A stretch of DNA of 64,000 nucleotides from Streptomyces sp. WAC 01529 (GTDB lineage Bacteria > Actinomycetota > Actinomycetes > Streptomycetales > Streptomycetaceae), in contig NZ_CP029617.1 in NCBI RefSeq assembly GCF_003945545.1, forward strand, positions 744,001 through 808,000. Reading direction: 5' to 3'. Made by a program: the position numbers and the translations under genes. Positions 16,598 through 24,488 of this stretch are shown piece after piece; the stretch's first letter is position 1; every line of letters starts with the position of its first letter. The notes under the pieces were generated by a model. It was given only the letters and a program-made list of their open reading frames with translations, had not been told where the DNA came from and ran no database searches.

Positions 16598-17212
16598 TCA
16601 GTCGCCCTTCTCCTTCCGCGAGGGGCGCGCCCGTACGTGCATGCGCTCGCCCTGCGGCCCGAAGAGGCTCAGGAACTCGGCCCCGCCCTCGCTGGTGGCC
16701 CCGAACCAGTGCGGCACGCGCGTGTCGAACTCCGCCGCCTCACCCGGGCCGAGCAGCACATCGTGGTCGCCGAGGATCAGCCGCAGCTTCCCGGAGAGGA
16801 CGTACAGCCACTCGTACCCCTCGTGCGTCTGCGGGTCCGGGGCCGGGGAGGTGCGGGCGGGCTCGATCACCTTGTACGCCTGGAGGCCGCCGGGCTGGCG
16901 GGTGAGCGGCAGCATGGTGCGGCCGTGCCGCACGATCGGCTTGGCCCGCACACGCGGGTCGCCGACGGGCGGGGCTCCCACCAGCTCGTCCAGGGGGACC
17001 TGGTGGGCACGGGCGATGGGGAGCAGCAGTTCGAGGCTGGGCTTGCGGTTGCCGGACTCCAGGCGGGAGAGGGTACTGACCGAGATGCCGGTGGCGGCGG
17101 AGAGCCCGGCGAGGGTGGCGCCGCGCTCCTTGCGGATGCGGCGCAGCCGGGGGCCGACCTCGGTGAGGACCTGGTCCATCTCTTGCGGTACGACGTCCGT
17201 CTCTTCGCTCAT
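16598..17212 (-). CDS. XRE-family regulator with C-terminal cupin
   Basis: 204 residues from the ATG at 17212 with GGAG close upstream. An N-terminal helix-turn-helix (about residues 18-75) includes LRRIRKERGATLAGLSAATG and STLSRLESGNRKPSLELLLP. A C-terminal cupin (about 110-195) has YEWLYVLSGKLRLILGDHD, GPGEAAEFDTRVPHWF. This is a common one-component architecture sensing a small ligand. It diverges from the FAD-dependent oxidoreductase gene, which it probably controls along with itself. Confidence 0.9.
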   Translation of the reverse strand: MSEETDVVPQEMDQVLTEVGPRLRRIRKERGATLAGLSAATGISVSTLSRLESGNRKPSLELLLPIARAHQVPLDELVGAPPVGDPRVRAKPIVRHGRTMLPLTRQPGGLQAYKVIEPARTSPAPDPQTHEGYEWLYVLSGKLRLILGDHDVLLGPGEAAEFDTRVPHWFGATSEGGAEFLSLFGPQGERMHVRARPSRKEKGD

Positions 17213-17369
17213 GGCTCCATCATGGCGTACTTCTTGCGGGATCGGCAAAGCGGCTTGTCACTTTCGCAGTGCTGGGGCGATCGTCGGGAGGTACCGGGAG
17301 CGGGGTGCCCGCGAGGTCCCGACGGATCCCGAGAGGTCCCGAGAGATACAGCGATGAGAGGGGAACCAG

Positions 17370-18386
17370 ATGTACGACGCATACGACGTAGTGGTCATCG
17401 GAGGCGGCGCGGCGGGCCTGAGCGCGGGGCTCGTGCTCGGCAGATCGCGGCGGCGGGTCCTCGTCGTCGACGCGGGCGAGCCGCGCAACGCGCTCGCCGC
17501 GCACATGCAGGGCTATCTGTCGCGGGACGGCATGCCGCCCGCCGAGTTCCTCGCCGAGGGGCGGCGGGAGCTGGAGCGGTACGGGGTGGAGATGGTCCCG
17601 GGCCGGGTCGCGGAGGTGGCGGCGGACGGCGACGGGGAGTTCGATGTGCGGCTCGCGGACGGCGGGGCGGTGCGCGCGCGCCGGATCGTCATGGCCACCG
17701 GCCTGGTGGACGAGATCCCCCCGGTGCCGGGGGTCGCCGAGCGCTGGGGCCGCGATGTGCTGCACTGCCCGTACTGCCACGGCTGGGAGGTGCGGGACCA
17801 GGCCTTCGGCGTCCTCGCCCCGGAGCCGTTCAACAGCCATCAGGCGCTGCTCCTCACCCAGTGGTCCAAGGATGTGACCCTCTTCCTGCACACCGTGCGG
17901 GAGTTGCCGGACGCGGAGTGGGAGCGCCTCGCGGCGGCCGGGGTCTCGGTGGTGGAGGGCGAGGTCGCGGGCCTGGAGACGGAGGACGACCGGCTGACGG
18001 GCGTGCGGCTCGCGGACGGCCGGGTCTTCCCCCGCTCGGTCCTGTTCATCAGCGCGAAGCCGGTGCCCCGCGACAATCTGCTGACCGCGCTCGGCGCGCG
18101 GACCAGGGAAACGCCGGCCGGCCCGTACCCGGCCGTCGACGAGGCGGGCCGCACCACCGTCCCCGGCGTCTGGGCGGTCGGCAACGCGGCGGGCCCCACG
18201 GAACAGGTGATCAACGCGGCGTCCGCGGGCTACCGGGCGGGCCTCCTGATCAACGCCGAGCTGGTCATGGCGGACATCGAGACGGAGGTCGGGCGGCGCA
18301 GGGCGGGAGTCTTCTCGCCCCGGGTGGAGGCCGAGGTGGCACGGACGGTGGCGAAGGGCGGTCGGGGGCATGGGTTCGGGGGGTAG
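17370..18386 (+). CDS. thioredoxin-reductase-like NAD(P)/FAD oxidoreductase
   Basis: 338 residues, ATG preceded by GAGGGG. FAD-binding VVVIGGGAAGLSAGLVLGRS at the N-terminus, the redox pair CPYCHG at about residues 133-136 as in thioredoxin reductase, and a C-terminal GVWAVGNAAGPTEQVINAASAG flavin segment. The sequence after the CxxC replaces the usual NADPH GGGDSA motif with GVLAPEPFNSHQALLL, so pyridine-nucleotide binding may be altered. In Streptomyces such proteins include ferredoxin- or disulfide-reductases of secondary metabolism. Divergent from the XRE-cupin gene. Confidence 0.87.
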   Translation: MYDAYDVVVIGGGAAGLSAGLVLGRSRRRVLVVDAGEPRNALAAHMQGYLSRDGMPPAEFLAEGRRELERYGVEMVPGRVAEVAADGDGEFDVRLADGGAVRARRIVMATGLVDEIPPVPGVAERWGRDVLHCPYCHGWEVRDQAFGVLAPEPFNSHQALLLTQWSKDVTLFLHTVRELPDAEWERLAAAGVSVVEGEVAGLETEDDRLTGVRLADGRVFPRSVLFISAKPVPRDNLLTALGARTRETPAGPYPAVDEAGRTTVPGVWAVGNAAGPTEQVINAASAGYRAGLLINAELVMADIETEVGRRRAGVFSPRVEAEVARTVAKGGRGHGFGG

Positions 18387-18439
18387 GGCGGGGGGTTCAT
18401 GGAGGCAGGGGCGGGTCCGGCGCTGCCGCGCGGTTCCTC

Positions 18440-18490
18440 ACCGCGGGTTTCGTGTGGTTGCCCGCGTGGTTCCCTGCGGCGCTGGTAAGG
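18440..18490. repeat. possible degenerate copy of a dispersed Streptomyces intergenic sequence
   Basis: GTTTCGTGTGGTTGCCCGCG and TGGTTCCCTGCGGCGCTGG resemble, in reverse orientation, the intergenic element at 30890-30946 (…GGGGAACTGCGCGACAAGCCACG). The match is partial. It lies downstream of the oxidoreductase gene. Confidence 0.3.
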
Positions 18491-18530
18491 ATGCCAGGGC
18501 GCCAGCCTGCGGCGCGGAGAGGCCGGGGAC

Positions 18531-18908
18531 ATGCTGCTGCCGCTGACACATGGGAAGACCGAGCTCATCGAGGTCGTCCGCATCACCGATCCTGCCAGGC
18601 ACCTCGGTTCGCAGGACCTGGTGGGCGACACTGCCGCAATCTGGGCTGGTGACCAAGCCCAGCAGGCTCTGTCTCTGATCGCCGACCTTCCAGGCGGTGA
18701 GCTGTACCGTTGCTTCCTCCCAGGCTGGGGCATCCGGGCGCACGACTCCACCGATCAGCTCTTCGAGATCGCCTTCTGCTTCCGCTGTCACGGCGCCCGC
18801 GTCTGGGGGCCGGACCTTCCTGTCGAACAACAAGCCCAGACCTTCGACGCGCAGAGCCCTGCCGCAATGGAACTGCTCCGCCGCTTTCGCTCCTGCTTGC
18901 CGGACTGA
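18531..18908 (+). CDS. hypothetical protein (conserved-looking, 125 aa)
   Basis: 125 residues from an ATG after GGCCGGGGAC. The sequence has an ordered composition (GGELYRCFLPGWGIRAHDS, LFEIAFCFRCHGARVWGP) and resembles short conserved hypothetical proteins of Streptomyces that carry a C-F-x-C-H-G-A segment. No signal peptide, membrane segment or catalytic motif. It sits alone between the oxidoreductase and the MerR operon. Antisense frames exist but look less protein-like. Confidence 0.6.
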   Translation: MLLPLTHGKTELIEVVRITDPARHLGSQDLVGDTAAIWAGDQAQQALSLIADLPGGELYRCFLPGWGIRAHDSTDQLFEIAFCFRCHGARVWGPDLPVEQQAQTFDAQSPAAMELLRRFRSCLPD

Positions 18909-19006
18909 AGTGCGGGACCCAGACCACTCGTGATCGGTGCTGACGGTCCGTTGGCTGATGAGGCGGTCGGGGTTTACGGGGCGGGGCCAGCGTCGGTGAC
19001 CTGCCT

Positions 19007-19801
19007 TCAAGCTGGCGGCAGCTCAGTGTTGAGCCTGTCGGCCGGCACTCGCTCGATGCGGGTCCAGCCCCTCCAGCCCCGCTCCTCCAGGATCTCCAGC
19101 AGCCGCGCGGCGTGCGGTGAGGACTCGACCATGGTTGAGTCCAGCAGGTCGACGAACTGGTCGTCGATGCCGTCGTCGGCACCCGCCTCGCCGGCCTCCA
19201 CCGCGCGCACCATCAAGCGCTCCATGAGGTCGGCGACCTCGACGATCCGCGGATCGTCGGCCGGCCAGTCGAGTGCCCCGCTGAGAAGGCTGTAGAGCTT
19301 CACCGTGCCGGGGTCGTCCAGCTCCTCGTGCTTCTTGGCGATCACGGCGTCGATCGCATGCGGCACCTGGGCGGCGATCATGATCCAGGCGTCCCGCTCC
19401 ATCTCGATGTACCGCTCCTCAACGCCGAGACCGCGCAGCCGGTCGAGGTAGTCCACGACGCTCTGCGGAAGCGCCAGGTGCTCCCCGGCGGCGAGCCTGG
19501 CGAGCCGGCTGCGCGTGTCCTGCAACCGCCGGATCTCGGCGCGCAGGGCCTTGTCGATCTCCTGGACGCCGTCGGCGAACTCCTCCGGGTCGGCGGCGAG
19601 GAGTTCCTGCACCCGGGCCAGCGGCACGCCGGAGTCCGCGAGTGTGCGGATCCGGATCAGCCGCACGACCGCGGCGGCGTCATAGGTCCGGTACCCGGAC
19701 CGGTCGCGCTCGGGCTCCGGCAGCAGCCCGATCTTGTGGTAGTGACGTACCGCCCGCACCGTCACCCCGGCGTACGCCGCCAGTCGGCTGATCGTGAGCA
19801 T
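19007..19801 (-). CDS. MerR-family transcriptional regulator of the drrAB-like operon
   Basis: 264 residues. The N-terminal MerR winged helix (MLTISRLAAYAGVTVRAVRHYHKIGLLPEPERDRSGYRTYD) is followed by a coiled-coil dimerisation helix (about 80-110) and a ~150-residue C-terminal domain without metal-binding cysteines, so a small-molecule ligand is likely. It starts 15 bp after the permease stop, so it is the third gene of the ABC exporter operon and probably autoregulated through the MerR-type operator at 21453-21473. Confidence 0.9.
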   Translation of the reverse strand: MLTISRLAAYAGVTVRAVRHYHKIGLLPEPERDRSGYRTYDAAAVVRLIRIRTLADSGVPLARVQELLAADPEEFADGVQEIDKALRAEIRRLQDTRSRLARLAAGEHLALPQSVVDYLDRLRGLGVEERYIEMERDAWIMIAAQVPHAIDAVIAKKHEELDDPGTVKLYSLLSGALDWPADDPRIVEVADLMERLMVRAVEAGEAGADDGIDDQFVDLLDSTMVESSPHAARLLEILEERGWRGWTRIERVPADRLNTELPPA

Positions 19802-19816
19802 GGGTCTCAGACTGCC

Positions 19817-20578
19817 TCAGGCGATCTTCCGGCGGTAGGCGGCCATCGCGAAGACGTACGCCACGACGAGGAGGCCGACGCACCACGCGAGGGCGGTCCA
19901 GATGTCGTCACCGACCGGCTGCTGGGCGAACAGCGCGCGGATCGTGTTGACGATCGACGTCACCGGCTGGTGCTCGGCGAACCAGCGCACCGGCCCTGGC
20001 ATCGTCCTCGTGGGCACGAACGCCGAACTGACGAACGGCAGGAAGATGAGCGGGTAGGCGAACGCGCCCGCTCCCTCGACCGACGACGCGGAGAGCCCGG
20101 GGATCACGGCGAGCCAGGTCAGCGCCAGCGTGAACAGGAGCAGGATGCCGGCGACCGCGAGCCACGCCGACACCCCTGCCCCGGAGCGGAAGCCCATGAG
20201 CAGGGCGACACCCATGACGAGCACGAGAGAGATCAGGTTGGCGACCAGAGAGGTGACGACGTGGGCCCACAGCACACCCGACCGAGCGATCGGCATGGAC
20301 TGGAAACGTTCGAAGATCCCGCTCTGCACATCGGTGAACAGCCGGTACGCGGTGTAGGAGATGCCTGAGGCGATGGTCATGAGCAGGATGCCGGGCAGCA
20401 TGTAGTTCACATACGAAACCGACCCCGTATCGATGGCGCCGCCGAACACGTAGACGAACATCAACATCATCGCGACCGGCGTGATGGCGGTCGTGATGAT
20501 GGTGTCCACGCTGCGTGTGACATGGCGCAGGGTCCGCCCCGTGAGCGCGACTGTGTCATTGAAGAAGTACGCGGTCAT
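19817..20578 (-). CDS. ABC-2 type exporter permease (DrrB-like)
   Basis: 253 residues; the ATG overlaps the ATPase stop by 4 bp. About six membrane segments are visible (TTAITPVAMMLMFVYVFGG, YMLPGILLMTIASGISY, LVANLISLVLVMGVALLMGF, LLLFTLALTWLAVIPGL, YPLIFLPFVSSAFVPT, VGLLVVAYVFAM), with ERFQSMPIARS between them, typical of the daunorubicin-resistance DrrB family. It forms the membrane part of a drug or lipid exporter with the adjacent ATPase. Confidence 0.9.
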   Translation of the reverse strand: MTAYFFNDTVALTGRTLRHVTRSVDTIITTAITPVAMMLMFVYVFGGAIDTGSVSYVNYMLPGILLMTIASGISYTAYRLFTDVQSGIFERFQSMPIARSGVLWAHVVTSLVANLISLVLVMGVALLMGFRSGAGVSAWLAVAGILLLFTLALTWLAVIPGLSASSVEGAGAFAYPLIFLPFVSSAFVPTRTMPGPVRWFAEHQPVTSIVNTIRALFAQQPVGDDIWTALAWCVGLLVVAYVFAMAAYRRKIA

Positions 20579-21390
20579 CGCCGTCCCCCGGTTGTCGTGC
20601 CAGTGGCGTCGCTCTTGTCGTCGCCCCCGATGACCGCGAGGAAGATCTCCTCCAGAGTCGGCTGCTTCTCGACGTACTCGACCTTGGCGGGTGGGAAGAG
20701 CTGCTTGAGTTCGGCGAGGGTGCCGTTCACGATGATCCGACCCTGGTGGAGGATCGCGATCCGGTCGGCCAGTTGCTCGGCCTCGTCCAGGTACTGCGTG
20801 GTCAGCAGTACCGTCGTTCCACAGCCGGCAAGCTCCTTGACCGCATTCCACACCTCGATGCGCGCCTCGGGGTCAAGACCGGCCGTGGGCTCATCCAGGA
20901 AGACCACCGGTGAATCCCCGATGAGGCTCATCGCGATGTCCAGGCGGCGGCGCATCCCACCCGAATACGTGGACACTCTCCGCGCGCCCGCCTCGCTCAG
21001 CGAGAAACGCCTCAGCAGGTCATCCGCGATCGCGCCGGGGTCCTTGAGGTGGCGCAGCCTGGCGACGAGCGCGAGGTTCTCCCGACCGCTGAGGATCTCG
21101 TCGACGGCCGCGAACTGCCCGGTCAGACTGATGGACTCCCGCACGTTCGCCGGTCGCGTGGCGACGTCGAAGCCGTTGACGCTCGCCGTCCCCGCGTCGG
21201 CCTTCAGAAGTGTGGCGAGGATCCTCACGGTCGTGGTCTTGCCCGCCCCGTTGGAACCGAGCAGGGCGAAGATGCTGCCCGGCGCCACGTCGAAGTCCAC
21301 ACCGCTCAGCACTTCGCGCTTCCCGTACGACTTCTTGAGGCCTTGCACGCGAATCGCCGGACCGGCGATCGATGGGGCTTTCATGGTCAT
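20575..21390 (-). CDS. ABC exporter ATPase (DrrA-like)
   Basis: 271 residues from the ATG at 21390 (3 bases after GGGAGG); the ATG at 21384 has better spacing and is an alternative. Walker A GSNGAGKTT, signature STYSGGMRRRLDIAMSL, Walker B VVFLDEPTAGLD and H-loop region TTQYLDEAEQLADRIAILHQG mark the DrrA subfamily of multidrug exporters. It energises the ABC-2 permease encoded immediately downstream. First gene of drrA-drrB-merR. Confidence 0.92.
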   Translation of the reverse strand: MTMKAPSIAGPAIRVQGLKKSYGKREVLSGVDFDVAPGSIFALLGSNGAGKTTTVRILATLLKADAGTASVNGFDVATRPANVRESISLTGQFAAVDEILSGRENLALVARLRHLKDPGAIADDLLRRFSLSEAGARRVSTYSGGMRRRLDIAMSLIGDSPVVFLDEPTAGLDPEARIEVWNAVKELAGCGTTVLLTTQYLDEAEQLADRIAILHQGRIIVNGTLAELKQLFPPAKVEYVEKQPTLEEIFLAVIGGDDKSDATGTTTGGRR

Positions 21391-21452
21391 CTGCCTCCCT
21401 CGCAAAGTTGTTCCGGGCGACTGCGCGGAACGACTCACGGAACGATGGAGGG

Positions 21453-21473
21453 TTGACCCAGCGTCAAGGTCAA
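21453..21473 (-). promoter_or_regulatory. MerR-type operator/promoter of the drrAB-merR operon
   Basis: On the minus strand TTGACCTTGACGCTGGGTCAA holds the palindrome TTGAC-GCTGG-GTCAA, overlapping a -35-like TTGACC. It lies 63-83 bases upstream of the ATPase start. MerR regulators bind such dyads between promoter elements and activate by DNA distortion. The MerR protein is encoded in the same operon. Confidence 0.55.
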
Positions 21474-21516
21474 GCGGGGGTCAGAAACAAAGTGGTCGGA
21501 ACGGGATGGGGATCTG

Positions 21517-22248
21517 ATGATGGTCGGTGGGTCTGCGGTCAGTCTGGACAAGGTGGAGGCGCAGGCGCCTGGTCTGGTTTCGCTGTACAAGTCCGCTGCG
21601 GTCAGTCTGCGGAAGCACGACCTGGTGGGCGCACGTGCCGCGGTCCATCTGGTTCTTGACCGGTCCGGTTCGATGCGGCCCTTCTACAAGGACGGCACGG
21701 TCCAGCATCTGGCAGAGCAGGTTCTCTCGCTCTCCGCGCATCTGGACGATGACGCGGTGGTGCCGGTGACGTTCTTCTCCACCGACGTCGATGGGACAGC
21801 CGATCTGGGTCTGGACGGCTACCGGGGCCGGATCGAGAAGCTGCACGCCTCACTGGGGCACATGGGCCGCACGAACTACCACTGGGCGATGGACGCGGTC
21901 TTGGATCACTACCTCGCCAGGGGGAGTACCGCACCGGCCCTGGTGATCTTCCAGACCGATGGCGGGCCCACCAGCAAGGCCGCAGCCGAGCAGTTCCTGC
22001 GCAAGGCGTCGCACCTGCCGTTGTTCTGGCAGTTCATCGGCTTCGGTGACCCGGAGGACAACGAGTTCACCTTCCTCCACAGGCTCGACGAACTGGCTGT
22101 CCCGGCGAAGCGCCTGGTCGACAATGCCGGGTTCTTCCCGGCGGGTACAGACCCTCGCGCGCTGAGCGACGCCGTTCTGTACGACGAACTGCTGCGCGAG
22201 TACCCGCATTGGCTGGCCGCCGCCCGCGCGCACGGAATCGTGCGATGA
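21517..22248 (+). CDS. VWA-domain protein (TerF/TerY-like)
   Basis: 243 residues; the ATG at 21517 or the next in-frame ATG follows GATGGGGATC. The von Willebrand factor A domain spans nearly the whole protein, with the MIDAS motif DRSGSM at about residue 48, the Thr/Asn segment MGRTNYHWAMDAV and the later QTDGGPTSK Asp. Family members bind Mg2+ or Ca2+ and mediate protein contacts, often alongside TerD-type stress proteins. A TerD protein is encoded in this window but 35 kb away. Cytosolic, as no signal peptide is present. Confidence 0.88.
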   Translation: MMVGGSAVSLDKVEAQAPGLVSLYKSAAVSLRKHDLVGARAAVHLVLDRSGSMRPFYKDGTVQHLAEQVLSLSAHLDDDAVVPVTFFSTDVDGTADLGLDGYRGRIEKLHASLGHMGRTNYHWAMDAVLDHYLARGSTAPALVIFQTDGGPTSKAAAEQFLRKASHLPLFWQFIGFGDPEDNEFTFLHRLDELAVPAKRLVDNAGFFPAGTDPRALSDAVLYDELLREYPHWLAAARAHGIVR

Positions 22249-22287
22249 CCATGGTGGTTTCGTCTCGCACGCGGTATCGATGCCCGC

Positions 22288-23220
22288 ATGGCTGACGAGA
22301 ACGCACCGCCCGGCAAGGCCCTGCCGGGGCTGCCCGGCCCTCCCCCGCCGGGCGCGAGCGCGCTGCCGCCGGGTACGTACGACGGCACGGTCGTCCTGGT
22401 CACGGGTGGCGGGACGGGCCTCGGCAAGGCGATCGCGGCGGAGTTCGCGCGGCTCGGCGCGGACCTGGTGATCGCGAGCCGCAAGGAGGACCGGCTGAAG
22501 GCGGCGCGGGACGAACTCGCGGCGCTGGGCGGTCGCGTGACGGCAGCGGTATGCGACATCAGGGACCCGGGCCGGGTCGCCGAGGCCTTCGACGCGGCGG
22601 GCGAGGCGTACGGTCTGCCCGACGTCCTGGTGAACAACGCGGCCGCGAACTTCCCCGTGCCCGCCGAGGACATGTCGCCGGGCGCCTGGAGCGCGGTCGT
22701 CGACACCACCCTCACCGGCACATTCCTCATGACGCGCGAGTTCGGCCGCCGCCACCTCGCCGCGGGCACCCCCGGGGCGATCATCGACGTCGGGGCGTCG
22801 TACGCGTGGACGGGCGGGCCGGGCTTCGCGCACAGCGCGGCGGCCAAGGCGGGCGTGAAGAGCCTGGTGGAGACCCTGGCCGTGGAGTGGGGCCCGTACG
22901 GAATCCAGGTCAACGGCCTGGTGCCGGGGCTGATGCCGCACGGCGACATGACGGCAGAGATCCGGGGCAACCTCGACCGGGCGCGGGGCGTCCACGACCA
23001 CCGCCCCGCCGACGACATGTCCGCCCGCCAGCCCGCCCTCCGCGTCGGCCTCCCCCGCGAACTGGGCTGGGCCGCCACCTTCCTGGCCTCCCCCTACGCC
23101 CGCTTCATCACGGGCCACACCCTGGTGGTGGACGGCGCCAACTGGCAACGCCGAGGCGTCGTCAGCCCACCGGTGACGACGGTCCGGGAGCAGCTGGGGA
23201 GGGGCCGATTCGAGGGCTGA
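22288..23220 (+). CDS. SDR family oxidoreductase, 2,4-dienoyl-CoA reductase type
   Basis: 310 residues. Rossmann motif VTGGGTGLGKAIAAEFARLGADLVIASRK, then VNNAAANFPVPAEDMS. The active-site segment reads GFAHSAAAKAGVKSLVETLAVEWGP: the usual YxxxK is SxxxK. That substitution, with the LAVEWGPYGIQVNGLVPG context, is typical of peroxisomal/bacterial NADPH 2,4-dienoyl-CoA reductases of the SDR type. It probably reduces 2,4-dienoyl-CoA intermediates of unsaturated fatty-acid oxidation. The adjacent crotonase gene, on the other strand, fits acyl-CoA chemistry. Confidence 0.87.
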   Translation: MADENAPPGKALPGLPGPPPPGASALPPGTYDGTVVLVTGGGTGLGKAIAAEFARLGADLVIASRKEDRLKAARDELAALGGRVTAAVCDIRDPGRVAEAFDAAGEAYGLPDVLVNNAAANFPVPAEDMSPGAWSAVVDTTLTGTFLMTREFGRRHLAAGTPGAIIDVGASYAWTGGPGFAHSAAAKAGVKSLVETLAVEWGPYGIQVNGLVPGLMPHGDMTAEIRGNLDRARGVHDHRPADDMSARQPALRVGLPRELGWAATFLASPYARFITGHTLVVDGANWQRRGVVSPPVTTVREQLGRGRFEG

Positions 23221-23589
23221 CCGAAGCGGGAGGAGCACCCGCCGCACAAGCACCGGAGCACGCAAAGCCCCGGCCGCTGCCCTGCTGCCCCGGCCCGACC
23301 GAAAGCGCGGCCCAGCCACTCAGCCGAGCGGAAAGACACGACGTCGCCCCCCAGGCGGACTACCACACGAACTCCCAGCCCCGACCACCCCACCGAGCTG
23401 CCCAACGCGCGGAACCCCACAGCCTCGCCGCTCCGCCCAGCCAGCCACCACGCGAAACCCACAACCCGATGCCCCACCGAGCCGGTCAGCGCGCGGGGCT
23501 CACCACCCGCCCCCGAACCCCCAGCCCGCACCAGGCCCACCCGGTCACCCCGGCGCCGACCCTACGGCCAGTCCAAGCCCGCCGCCCGC
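23221..23589. other. C-rich non-coding stretch between convergent genes
   Basis: 369 bp between the SDR and crotonase stops with no convincing gene. The plus strand is very rich in C and poor in G and T (for example 23341-23460), with loosely repeated CCxACC and CAGCC units. Open frames on both strands here are low-complexity and have no ribosome site. I see no hairpin, tRNA or promoter. The strand asymmetry continues into the last codons of the crotonase gene. Confidence 0.6.
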
Positions 23590-24423
23590 TCACCTCCCCT
23601 CGAACGACGCCCTCCGCCCCTCCCCCCTCGCCCCGTACCCCTCCCGGGAGTCCTCCGAGGTGAGCGTGATCGCCGCGTTCATCGCCACGCGGTCCAGCGC
23701 CCCCGCCATCCCCGCGTCGGCGTACGCGTCGATGCCCCGTTTGATGCCCTGCACGGCGAGCGGGGCGTTCGCGGCGATCTCGGTCGCCAGTGCATGCGCC
23801 GCCTTCGCCAACTCTGCCCGCGGAACCACCTGTTGGAGCAGGCCCAGCCGTTCCGCCGTGGCCGCGTCGACGCGGCGGCCGGTGAGGGCGAGGTATTTGG
23901 CCCACCCCGCGCCCGCCTCGCGCGCGATGCGCAGGTCGCCGCCCGCGTCGACCGCGACGCCCACCTGCGCCTCGGGGAGCGCGAACACCGCGTCGTCCGC
24001 CGCGATCCGCACGTCCGCCATGAGCGCCAGCTCGAAGCCGAAGCCCAGGCAGTACCCCTGGACGGCCGCGACCACCGGCTGCGGAAGCCCGGCGAAGTTC
24101 CGGAAGCGTTCGTGGGCCCAGCGCACACCCTCGTACGTACGGTGGACGCGTTCCGCACCGGAGCGGCCCGTGATCGTGCCGCCCGGCGCGGTGAGGTCGA
24201 TGCCCGCGCAGAACGCCCGGCCCTCGGCACACAGCAGGACCACCCTGATCGAGTCGTCGAAGCGGATCCGGTCGGCGAACAGGCCCAGTTGCCGCGTGGA
24301 CTCCCAGCTCCACGCGTTGAGCTTGCGGGGGCGGCAGAGGGTGAGGACGCCGAGTCCGTCCTCGACGTCGAGGCGCAGCCGCTCCTCGCCCGCCGGGATG
24401 TCCCTGCTGATGGTGTCGATCAT
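23590..24423 (-). CDS. enoyl-CoA hydratase/isomerase family protein
   Basis: 277 residues beginning MIDTISRDIPAGEERLRLDVE. Crotonase fold features are LGVLTLCRPRKLNAWSWE, the oxyanion-hole segments CAEGRAFCAGIDL and QGYCLGFGFELALMADVRIA, and FALPEAQVGVAVDAGG. The usual catalytic Glu positions cannot be confirmed without alignment: the position after GFG-FELAL is hydrophobic and the second region reads PEAQVGV. It may be hydratase, isomerase or another crotonase. Cytosolic. Confidence 0.88.
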   Translation of the reverse strand: MIDTISRDIPAGEERLRLDVEDGLGVLTLCRPRKLNAWSWESTRQLGLFADRIRFDDSIRVVLLCAEGRAFCAGIDLTAPGGTITGRSGAERVHRTYEGVRWAHERFRNFAGLPQPVVAAVQGYCLGFGFELALMADVRIAADDAVFALPEAQVGVAVDAGGDLRIAREAGAGWAKYLALTGRRVDAATAERLGLLQQVVPRAELAKAAHALATEIAANAPLAVQGIKRGIDAYADAGMAGALDRVAMNAAITLTSEDSREGYGARGEGRRASFEGR

Positions 24424-24488
24424 CTTCCGGGCTCCCCACTTCTGATGGGGCGTCAGGGTAGAGGTGTGAGCCCGCCTTCTGAAGGGCC

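Noticed and set aside
17281..17350. Repeated GAGGTCCCGA-like units before the oxidoreductase gene
   Set aside because: Short and imperfect; could be a regulator site but symmetry is poor.
23094..23540. 148-residue minus-strand frame in the C-rich spacer
   Set aside because: Composition is dominated by Gly/Arg/Val from skewed DNA, it overlaps the SDR gene end and has no ribosome site or recognisable domain.
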